A stretch of DNA of 12,140 nucleotides. Source: Candidatus Brocadiaceae bacterium. GTDB taxonomy: Bacteria > Planctomycetota > Brocadiia > SM23-32. The notes under the pieces were generated by a model, which had not been told where the DNA came from, searched no databases, and saw only the letters and a program-made list of their open reading frames with translations. Location: contig JAUWZH010000050.1 in NCBI GenBank assembly GCA_030615435.1, positions 1 to 12,140 on the forward strand, read 5' to 3'. Each line of letters opens with the position of its first letter. Positions within the stretch are counted from its first letter, which is position 1. Below are positions 6,241 through 12,140 of the stretch, piece by piece. A program made the position numbers and the translations under genes.

Positions 6241-9120
6241 TCACTTCCCCTCGATGAGCAAATTGGCCGGCAGATGTATGCCGTTTGCTGCCAGACGCGA
6301 CAGGAACCGGGGCTGCACGCCCGTCGGCACGAACTTGCCCATCACTTTTCCGTCCTCGTCAATGCCTTCTCGCCGGAAAACGTAGAGGTCCTGCATGGTG
6401 ACCGTGTCGCCTTCCATTCCGAGCACCTCGGAGATGCAGGTCAGCTTTCGCGTGCCGTCTGCGAACCTGTTGCCCTGCACGACGACGTCCATGGCGCTGG
6501 CGATCTGCTGGCGCATCGCGCGGGGAGGCAGATCCAATCCGCCCATGGCGATCATCGTTTCCAGCCTGCTGAGGGCATCCCGCGGACTGTTGGAGTGGAT
6601 GGTGGACATTGAGCCCTCGTGGCCGGTGTTCATCGCCTGGAGCATGTCGAGGGCCTCCTTTCCTCTCACCTCCCCGAGGATGATGCGGTCGGCGCGCATA
6701 CGCAGGCTGTTGCGAAGCAGGCCGTACTGGGTGACTTCTCCTTTGCCCTCGATGTTGGGCGGCCGCGTCTCCAGGCGCACCACGTGGGGCTGCTGGAGCT
6801 GCAACTCCGCGCTGTCCTCGATGGTGATGACGCGCTCCTGATGCGGAATGAACGCGCTGAGGATGTTCAGCAGCGTTGTCTTGCCTGAGCCGGTGCCTCC
6901 GCTGATCAGGATGTTCAAGCGCCCCTTCACACATGCCTCCAGCAGAAGGGCCATCCCCTTGCTGGCAGAGCCGAACCTGTCCACCAGGTCCCCGATGCTC
7001 AGCGCATCAGCCTTGAACTTGCGGATGGAAAGCGCCGGATAGTCCACGGCCAGTGGTGGGATGATGGCATTCACGCGGGAGCCGTCCGGCAGGCGTGCGT
7101 CGCACATCGGGCTGCCCTCGTCAATGTGGCGGCCGACGCTCGTTACGATCCGCTCGATCACGTGCATGAGGTGATCGTCGCTGCTGAACTTCACGTCGGT
7201 GAGCTCCAGCTTGCCCCCGCGCTCGATGTAGGTCTGATCCGGGCCGTTCACGAGGATGTCGCTCACCTCCGGGTCCTTGAGCAAAGGCTCCATGGGCCCG
7301 TAGCCCATCATCTCGTCGGCAATGTCTTGCACAAGCTGTTCCCGCTCGCCACGGTTGAGGGTGAATCCGGACTCCTCGAGCAGCTCAGCCGCCGCCTTGC
7401 GCACGTGGGCCCCAATCTCCCCCTCGCCGAGTTCGGCGAGGGTCGCCGCGTCCATGGCATCCAGGAGTTGTCGCTGGATGATGCTCTTGATCTTGTCGTA
7501 TCGTTCGGCAGTGATCGAGACCGCGCTTCTCTCCACGCGGTAGGTGGGATTCTCGGAGGTGTGCCTTCGCGAGGCCATCTTGGTTTTCACGGGCACCAGC
7601 AGGCCTGGCTCACGCTGCACAGTCTCTTCAGGCAAGAATATCGCGGGAGGCAGTTCGATCCCGGCACCCTTCATGCCGAGCATGAAACGAGGTTGCACCC
7701 CTGTGGGAACGTGGCGGCCCACCACCCTGCCGTCCGCATCAACTCCCTGCCGCTCGAAGGTGAAGATCTCCTGCATCGTCACCGTCTCGCCTTCTATCCC
7801 CAGGACCTCGCAGAGGCTGGTCAACCTGCGGGAGCCATCCGGGAACCTGTCAATCTGCAGGATCAGGTCAAGGGCACTGGCAATCTGCTGGCGCATCGCA
7901 CTCTGGGGCAGATCCAGCCCGCCCATGGCAATCATCGTCTCCAGCCTGCTGATGGCGTCGCGAGGGGTGTTGGCGTGGATGGTGGACATGGAGCCCTCGT
8001 GCCCGGTGTTCATCGCCTGCAACATGTCGAGGGCTTCCTTGCCCCTCACTTCGCCGAGGATGATGCGGTCGGGGCGCATCCGCAGAGAGTTGCGCAGCAG
8101 GTCGTATTGGGCAACTTCCCCTTCGCCCTCCAGGTTCGGCGGGCGCGTCTCCAGGCGCACCACGTGGGACTGCTGCAACTGCAGCTCCGCGCTGTCCTCT
8201 ATGGTCACTATCCGCTCGTCGGGCGGGATGTAACTGCTCAGGATATTCAACAGCGTCGTCTTTCCCGTGCCGCCCCCGCCGCTGATCAGGAGGCTCAGGC
8301 GAGTCTTCACGCAGGCTTCCAGGGTGAGAGCTATTTCATCGGTCAACGTGCCGAACGTGTTGACCAACTTTTCCATACCGAGCGCATCCGTTTGGAACTT
8401 GCGGATACAGAGCGACGGATAGTCAAGGGCCAGCGGCGGGATAATGACATTCACGCGGGACCCGTCCGGCAGGCGCGCATCACACATCGGGGAGCCCTCG
8501 TCAATGTGGCGCCCGACGTTCCGCACGATTCTCGACATCGTCTGCATCAGGTGCTCATCATCCCGGAACGTCACATCCGTAAGCTCCAGCATCCCGCTGC
8601 GCTCCACGTAAATCAACTTGCTGCCGTTGACGAGGATATCGCTGATGCTCGCGTTCTTCAGCAGGGGTTCCAGGGGGCCGTAGCCCAACATTTCATCTAT
8701 GATATCGTGGATGAACTGCTCCTGCTCGCGGTGGTTGAGGTTTACGGCGGCCTCCGCGAGCAGGGGAGTGGCCTCGCGGCGGATGTGCTCTTCCACCTGC
8801 CCCCTTTCCAGCTTTCCCATCGCACTGAGGTCCAGGACCTCGTAGAGGTGGTCCAGGATTCGAGCCTTGAGTTTATTGCATTCCTCGATCGGCAGGGAGA
8901 TTTTCCCACGCTCCACAAGGAAGGTTGGTACCAGGGCCGCCTCTTGCGAAAGACGCCTCTCCCGCAGGGAAAGGACAGGGGCGGCCCTCTTCGAGGACGC
9001 CGCCTTCGGCCCTGCGCGGCGGGGCGCCGTCTCCTGGTCGGATCCTTGTTTCTGGGGCGGACGCAGAGGCCGCTTCTTCTTGGCACGCAGCTCTTCGAGT
9101 TTTTCCCTCAGTGATGGCAT
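6241..9120 (-). CDS. Fused tandem double CpaF/TadA motor ATPase
   Basis: A secretion ATPase that drives Tad pilus assembly. It is normally about 420-480 residues and works as a homo-hexamer. This protein is 959 residues and contains two complete CpaF units with an exact 460-residue offset and no gaps from residue 71/531 to the C-terminus. Each has the N-terminal helical domain, LGYGPLEPLL-type and SDILVNG motifs (145-154, 159-166; 605-614, 619-626), and RHIDEGSPMCDARLPDGSRV (204-223; 664-683). Walker A is GGGGTGKTT (281-289) and GGTGSGKTT (741-749). Both units have the Asp box TIEDSAELQL, Walker B RIILGEVRG (Glu357, Glu817) and His box GHEGSMSTIH. Both look catalytically intact. The linker (about 500-530) has no stop. 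Met515 could mark an old second start, but no Shine-Dalgarno precedes it. AGGG lies 5 nt before the ATG at 9120. Confidence 0.95.
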   Translation of the reverse strand: MPSLREKLEELRAKKKRPLRPPQKQGSDQETAPRRAGPKAASSKRAAPVLSLRERRLSQEAALVPTFLVERGKISLPIEECNKLKARILDHLYEVLDLSAMGKLERGQVEEHIRREATPLLAEAAVNLNHREQEQFIHDIIDEMLGYGPLEPLLKNASISDILVNGSKLIYVERSGMLELTDVTFRDDEHLMQTMSRIVRNVGRHIDEGSPMCDARLPDGSRVNVIIPPLALDYPSLCIRKFQTDALGMEKLVNTFGTLTDEIALTLEACVKTRLSLLISGGGGTGKTTLLNILSSYIPPDERIVTIEDSAELQLQQSHVVRLETRPPNLEGEGEVAQYDLLRNSLRMRPDRIILGEVRGKEALDMLQAMNTGHEGSMSTIHANTPRDAISRLETMIAMGGLDLPQSAMRQQIASALDLILQIDRFPDGSRRLTSLCEVLGIEGETVTMQEIFTFERQGVDADGRVVGRHVPTGVQPRFMLGMKGAGIELPPAIFLPEETVQREPGLLVPVKTKMASRRHTSENPTYRVERSAVSITAERYDKIKSIIQRQLLDAMDAATLAELGEGEIGAHVRKAAAELLEESGFTLNRGEREQLVQDIADEMMGYGPMEPLLKDPEVSDILVNGPDQTYIERGGKLELTDVKFSSDDHLMHVIERIVTSVGRHIDEGSPMCDARLPDGSRVNAIIPPLAVDYPALSIRKFKADALSIGDLVDRFGSASKGMALLLEACVKGRLNILISGGTGSGKTTLLNILSAFIPHQERVITIEDSAELQLQQPHVVRLETRPPNIEGKGEVTQYGLLRNSLRMRADRIILGEVRGKEALDMLQAMNTGHEGSMSTIHSNSPRDALSRLETMIAMGGLDLPPRAMRQQIASAMDVVVQGNRFADGTRKLTCISEVLGMEGDTVTMQDLYVFRREGIDEDGKVMGKFVPTGVQPRFLSRLAANGIHLPANLLIEGK
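6256..8910 (-). repeat. Tandem direct repeat of 1380-bp period within the motor gene
   Basis: The two CpaF units align at a constant 1380-bp offset: 7636-8910 encodes the first and 6256-7530 the second. By hand count, 6541-6660 against 7921-8040 differ at 14 of 120 bases, while the Walker A region (6841-6900 against 8221-8280) differs at 18 of 60. At protein level, 88 of 100 residues match between 301-400 and 761-860, but only about 18 of 60 between 71-130 and 531-590. Confidence 0.9.
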
Positions 9121-9177
9121 CGTGACCCTACCCCTTTCTGGAAACTCCCTTGTGGCTTTCTCTCAGTCCTCACGCAC

Positions 9178-9196
9178 GGCGCATTTTTGCTGCGCC
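9178..9196. other. Hairpin between cpaE and the motor gene
   Basis: GGCGCA (9178-9183) pairs with TGCGCC (9191-9196) around a 7-nt loop. It sits in the 90-nt gap between the cpaE stop and the motor-gene start. No T-run follows in the minus-strand direction, so it should not terminate transcription. A role in mRNA processing or in tuning motor expression is conceivable but unproven. Confidence 0.35.
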
Positions 9197-9210
9197 CGAG
9201 CAACGCGAAC

Positions 9211-10389
9211 CTACCTGCGACCGAAGAGGCTGAATTTCCTCTTCGGCTTTTCCTCGCTCTTTACTCCGGCCATTTCCCGGGCCAGTGCAAGGAGGCTCTG
9301 TGAGGCCCCGCAGGCTTCGTCCACGTCATCGAAGCTGCGCCCCGAATTCACGGCGGCTATGGCCACGGGGGAATCATAGGGCACAAGCCAGTAAATGGGC
9401 AATTGAAGGTGCTCTGAGATCTCTTGCAGTGATATCTGGTCACTGTCGTAGTAGCGGTTGATGATGAGCTTCAGCTTCGACTTCTTGAACTCCAGCTCCC
9501 TGAACGCGTCCACAATCAGTTTCGTGTTGTGGATGGTGGGCAGCATCATGTCGCAGATCAAGAACACCTGGTCTGCCAAGTCCAGACCCGCTAGGGTCAG
9601 AGGATCGAGGCCGTGGGAGAGGTCCAGCAGCACGTGCTCAAAGCTCTCTCGACACTGCTGGATGAGCGCGGCCAGGTTCGCCGGCTGGATCTGGTCCATC
9701 TCCTCTATGTTCAGCGGGGCCGGCAGCACCGCGGCGCCGCTCTCATGGCGGCTCAGATAGCTGTTGAGCAAGCCGGCATCCAGCCTCTCGGCATCGCGAC
9801 AAGCGTCAGCCAGCGAATGGGAGAACTCTCGGATGTCCAGCAACAGCGCTACGTTGCCGAAGTGCGAGTCCACGTCGAGGATGCAGCTCGCCGTCTCACC
9901 GCCGAGCAGTCGGGCCACGTTCAGGGCGAGGTTTGCGGCGATGGTGGTTGTCCCTGCTCCTCCCTTGGGGCTGTAGACGGCGGTGGTTTTTCCCGCCGCC
10001 TGTTGGACGATGCCTTTTTTGCGGTAGAGACGATCCAGCGCCTCCGCCAGCTCCTCACCCTGGATTGGGAACTGAAGGAACTCATCGCTGCCCGCCCTCA
10101 TGCAGGCGACGAGAAGCTCCTGGGAGGGGTGCTGGCTCACCACGATTATGCCCGGATCCATCCCCTTCTCGCTCTGGATGGAAGCGATGGTGCGCAGCGC
10201 CGGGTCGCCCGGGGCGTCCACCCCGACCACAACGAGCTCGGCCTTGTTCTCCTTGACGGGTTCCACTGCGTGCCTGAGGTCCGTCACTGCCACCAGCTCC
10301 AGCTCGGGGTCCTGTTGCCGGAACGAGTCAATGATTTCCTCGCAGTGCTGCCTGTTAGGATGGCAAACGCAGATGCGGACCTGGGCCAT
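9211..10389 (-). CDS. cpaE: Tad pilus localisation ATPase CpaE/TadZ
   Basis: A 392-residue MinD/ParA-family protein that positions the Tad assembly machine in the cell. The N-terminal part (about 4-125) has the fold pattern of a response-regulator receiver: VRICVCHPN, ELVVVGVDAPGD and GIIVVSQHPS strands, then MRAGSDEFLQFPI. It is an atypical receiver, as is usual in TadZ. The ATPase part has a deviant Walker A, SPKGGAGTTT (140-149). The signature lysine (Lys142) is kept, but Thr replaces the second lysine of the KGGxGK pattern, as in many CpaE proteins. LDVDSHFGN (171-179) and the Walker B-like HVLLDLSHGLD (252-262) follow. The tail is basic (KPKRKFSLFGRR). The same frame is open upstream to 11304, but that part is a shadow of cpaB. 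ATG 10389 is chosen because GGGAGGT lies 6 nt upstream. Confidence 0.93.
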   Translation of the reverse strand: MAQVRICVCHPNRQHCEEIIDSFRQQDPELELVAVTDLRHAVEPVKENKAELVVVGVDAPGDPALRTIASIQSEKGMDPGIIVVSQHPSQELLVACMRAGSDEFLQFPIQGEELAEALDRLYRKKGIVQQAAGKTTAVYSPKGGAGTTTIAANLALNVARLLGGETASCILDVDSHFGNVALLLDIREFSHSLADACRDAERLDAGLLNSYLSRHESGAAVLPAPLNIEEMDQIQPANLAALIQQCRESFEHVLLDLSHGLDPLTLAGLDLADQVFLICDMMLPTIHNTKLIVDAFRELEFKKSKLKLIINRYYDSDQISLQEISEHLQLPIYWLVPYDSPVAIAAVNSGRSFDDVDEACGASQSLLALAREMAGVKSEEKPKRKFSLFGRR

Positions 10390-10395
10390 CTGTGT

Positions 10396-10402
10396 ACCTC
10401 CC
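10396..10402 (-). promoter_or_regulatory. Ribosome binding site that sets the cpaE start
   Basis: GGGAGGT on the minus strand, 6 nt before ATG 10389, inside the 17-nt gap after the cpaB stop. It decides the start of a frame that otherwise stays open far upstream. Confidence 0.85.
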
Positions 10403-10406
10403 GCCT

Positions 10407-11750
10407 CTATTCCAGCCAGCCCTTCTCTCTGAGTTGCCTCTCCGCTTCCTGCACGTAGGGGTGGTCCGGAAACCGTTCCGTGAGTTGCCTGAACTTCTCG
10501 AGGGCCTTCTCCCTGCTGTCGTCTCCCAGGAAGTAATCGAGCAACATTCTCTGCTGTTTGAACTCCGCTTCCAGCTCTTTGAGTTCGGCGGCGATCTCTT
10601 TGCTCAACTCCTCCGGGGACTTCAAGGGAGGCGGCGCATCGTAGTGGCCGAATTCGTTCTCGAACTGCACTTGAAGCTGCTTGACCAGGGGGATGTCGCC
10701 CCCCTTCAGGCCTTGCTCCAATTTGCTGTAGAGCTCCCGATAGCCGACCTCCCGCAAGTGTTCCTTCCAGCCCTCTCGGGCCTCCTGAGCGAGCCCTGCT
10801 GCCTGTTTCACGGCTCCGATGAGGTCGGGGTAGTCCTTCTCGATCGAAGTGGCCAGCTCGATGCACTGCTCGAACTCTTTCCTGCCGAGGGCAAGGCGAG
10901 CTTCCGCAAGCAACAGATTGGTCAGCTCTCCTTTGCACTTGCTGATGTGAGTCCGCGCCTTCTCGCTCACCGAGGTGTCCCCATAATCCGCTACGATCTC
11001 CTTGAAGACGTCGAGAGCCGCCTTGTACTGATTGGTTCCCAGGAACTTTTCGCCGAGCTGAAGCTTCTGCTCTGCCTCTCTGGCCTGCAGTTCCTGCTCC
11101 TGCCCCACGAGTTCCGCGCTCTTGCCCCTGCAATCCTCCACGCTGCGCAGCACCATCATCCTGTAATTCAGCTTGGCCGTCAGAACCGTCTCGCGCATTG
11201 CCACCGGCAGCAGCACGTAAATGCGGTTCTTCGCTCCGCTCCCCCGGGTATTCTTCGAGCCCTCGACGGTAGGAGGGGAGCCTATCGAATACACCTGCGC
11301 GCACCGGATGAACGGCACCACCTCATGGCCACTGATCTTCCAGATGTCAACCTTGTCTCCCGGGCTTATCATGGCAAGGGCTTCCCGGTCGACGTCGAGG
11401 CTCTCGAAGAACATGCCGGGCGGGCGCAGTTCCGCCTTTGTGACGACCATGGACTCGAGTATCGGTTGGTAGCGCACGAAGTCCGCCCGGGCGATCAGGT
11501 CTCGTTCCTTCAGCTTTTCGGGCGAGGTGATGGCACCTTCCGGCACGTATTGCTCGGGCCATGGCGCAAACCCCACATTGCCGGCGAGCCTGGTCCCGAA
11601 CTCGATGGGCTTGCTGGCGACCAGGACTTTGGTCAGGGCCATCTCCGTGCCGCCGCTGGAGCGTGAGGCGAGGTACTTCTGGGCCATCAGCACCGCAGCA
11701 AGGGCACAGATGATGCCTCCTATCAGATATAAGGCAGCTTTCTTGCTCAT
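10407..11750 (-). CDS. cpaB: CpaB/RcpC-type Tad assembly protein with C-terminal helical repeats
   Basis: A 447-residue protein. One N-terminal membrane helix (about 5-27) is followed by a SAF-like domain (about 40-105: KVLVASKPIEFGTRL, then FAPWPEQYVPEGAI) and an RcpC/CpaB segment (about 108-205: LDVDREALAMISPGDKVDIW, later RIYVLLPVAM and VLTAKLNYRMMVLRSVED). In known Tad systems CpaB is periplasmic and links to the secretin. Known CpaB proteins usually end about here (250-320 residues). This one continues for some 230 residues of charged helix with TPR-like units: GTNQYKAALDVFKEIVADYG (238-257), LGRKEFEQCIELATSIEKDYP (288-308) and REKALEKFRQLTERFPDHPY (413-432). A coiled coil lies near 380-403. 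The extension is in frame without interruption. It is 17 nt upstream of cpaE. No strong Shine-Dalgarno precedes the ATG. Confidence 0.88.
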   Translation of the reverse strand: MSKKAALYLIGGIICALAAVLMAQKYLASRSSGGTEMALTKVLVASKPIEFGTRLAGNVGFAPWPEQYVPEGAITSPEKLKERDLIARADFVRYQPILESMVVTKAELRPPGMFFESLDVDREALAMISPGDKVDIWKISGHEVVPFIRCAQVYSIGSPPTVEGSKNTRGSGAKNRIYVLLPVAMRETVLTAKLNYRMMVLRSVEDCRGKSAELVGQEQELQAREAEQKLQLGEKFLGTNQYKAALDVFKEIVADYGDTSVSEKARTHISKCKGELTNLLLAEARLALGRKEFEQCIELATSIEKDYPDLIGAVKQAAGLAQEAREGWKEHLREVGYRELYSKLEQGLKGGDIPLVKQLQVQFENEFGHYDAPPPLKSPEELSKEIAAELKELEAEFKQQRMLLDYFLGDDSREKALEKFRQLTERFPDHPYVQEAERQLREKGWLE

Positions 11751-11891
11751 GGAGCTTTACCCGCCACTTTCACAGCCCCGCCGAAGTGCGACACTCAGGA
11801 GCATGAATCCTCGTGCGAAATCGGGGGCCCGCCTCCCCGGCGCCGAGCCGTCCGCTGAGAACCCACAGGGCCTCGCGGCCGAAACCCAACG
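11751..11891. other. Gap between the tadE-like gene and cpaB
   Basis: A 141-bp spacer without a clear promoter or terminator. It contains a 15-codon minus-strand open frame (11757-11804) preceded by GAGGA. This frame ends 6 nt before the cpaB start, and cpaB itself lacks a good Shine-Dalgarno. A leader ORF coupling translation into cpaB is possible but weakly supported, because the GAGGA-to-ATG spacing is short. Confidence 0.35.
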
Positions 11892-12140
11892 CTATTCGTG
11901 TCTGAACACGCACGCTGCCCTCAGGGGAATTGTCCCCTGGAATCCCGGAATTATGCTCCCGCTGAGCACTACGAAGTCGTGCTCAATGGTCACATGCACC
12001 CGGTCTCCCGGTTCGGCATTGGCCAGGCCCCCTGATCTCGCTGCTCCCTCCTCGTCGGTCACTGCTACTGTCGTCGTGCACTCCGCCGGGGATATGCCGG
12101 CGCTCTGCAGGAACTCGTCAATGGCAGCTTCAACGTCATT
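11892..12140 (-). CDS. TadE-like minor pilin, C-terminal part (cut by window edge)
   Basis: Reading the minus strand in from the edge gives 82 residues, starting NDVEAAIDEF and ending in a TAG stop at 11892-11894. The segment has the C-terminal pattern of TadE/TadF-type pseudopilins. A TTTVAVTD strand is followed by EPGDRVHVTIEHDFVVLSG (the G-x-x-V-x-V-x-V-x-x-x-F motif), then IPLRAACVFRHE, the alternating strand ending in a final Glu that is typical of TadE proteins. The N-terminal prepilin signal lies outside the window. TadE-type minor pilins are processed and affect pilus assembly. The position directly upstream of cpaB on the same strand fits. TadF or another TadE-like pseudopilin is an alternative that cannot be separated on this fragment. 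Confidence 0.75.
   Translation of the reverse strand, partial: NDVEAAIDEFLQSAGISPAECTTTVAVTDEEGAARSGGLANAEPGDRVHVTIEHDFVVLSGSIIPGFQGTIPLRAACVFRHE

Noticed and set aside
7576..7578. Met515 of the motor protein as the start of a separate second CpaF
   Set aside because: No Shine-Dalgarno precedes it and no stop separates it from the first unit, so one fused protein is the simpler reading. An ancestral start here remains plausible.
7126..9114. 662-codon plus-strand open frame opposite the motor gene
   Set aside because: It is antisense to two well-conserved CpaF units. Its length follows from GC-rich codon use repeated twice, and its translation resembles no family.
10390..11304. Upstream extension of the cpaE frame
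   Set aside because: It overlaps cpaB in another frame, the translation is low-complexity (Gly/Arg/Gln), and a near-perfect ribosome site marks ATG 10389.
10392..11666. 424-codon plus-strand open frame opposite cpaB
   Set aside because: Shadow of cpaB, with Leu/Arg-rich translation typical of antisense frames.

Overview
The window is GC-rich (about 60% by eye) bacterial DNA with every confident gene on the minus strand. It carries the assembly core of a Tad (tight adherence, type IVc) pilus, two lipoprotein genes and murD. The lipoproteins, the OmpA-type peptidoglycan-binding domain and MurD point to a diderm (outer-membrane) bacterium. The Tad gene order and the MurD subtype would fit an uncultured or PVC-like lineage, but this placement is a guess.

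In the direction of transcription (right to left): the C-terminus of a TadE-like minor pilin (11892-12140, cut by the window edge); cpaB/rcpC with an unusual C-terminal helical-repeat extension (10407-11750); cpaE/tadZ, a MinD-type localisation ATPase (9211-10389); one gene encoding two complete CpaF/TadA motor ATPases in tandem in one 959-residue chain (6241-9120); tadB (5193-6209); tadC (4231-5187). These six genes are closely spaced and look like one operon. A non-coding stretch of about 500 bp follows, then a glycine-zipper/OmpA lipoprotein (2873-3727), a lipoprotein of unknown function (2126-2827), and murD, whose likely start is TTG at 1843 (377-1843). Left of murD is a segment of about 375 bp with no recognisable gene. 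It holds a 251-bp structure bounded by perfect 15-bp inverted repeats.

How the genes work together: CpaF powers pilus extension, TadB and TadC form the inner-membrane platform, CpaE positions the machine, CpaB joins the periplasmic part, and TadE is a minor pilin. No secretin (CpaC/RcpA), prepilin peptidase, TadD lipoprotein or major pilin lies in this run. They may be upstream of 12140 or elsewhere. The OmpA-type lipoprotein could anchor the machine to peptidoglycan (inference).

The main oddity is the fused double motor: two ATPase units in exact 460-residue register, with nearly identical cores but strongly diverged N-terminal domains. The second is the extended CpaB. The third is the inverted-repeat element abutting the murD stop codon.
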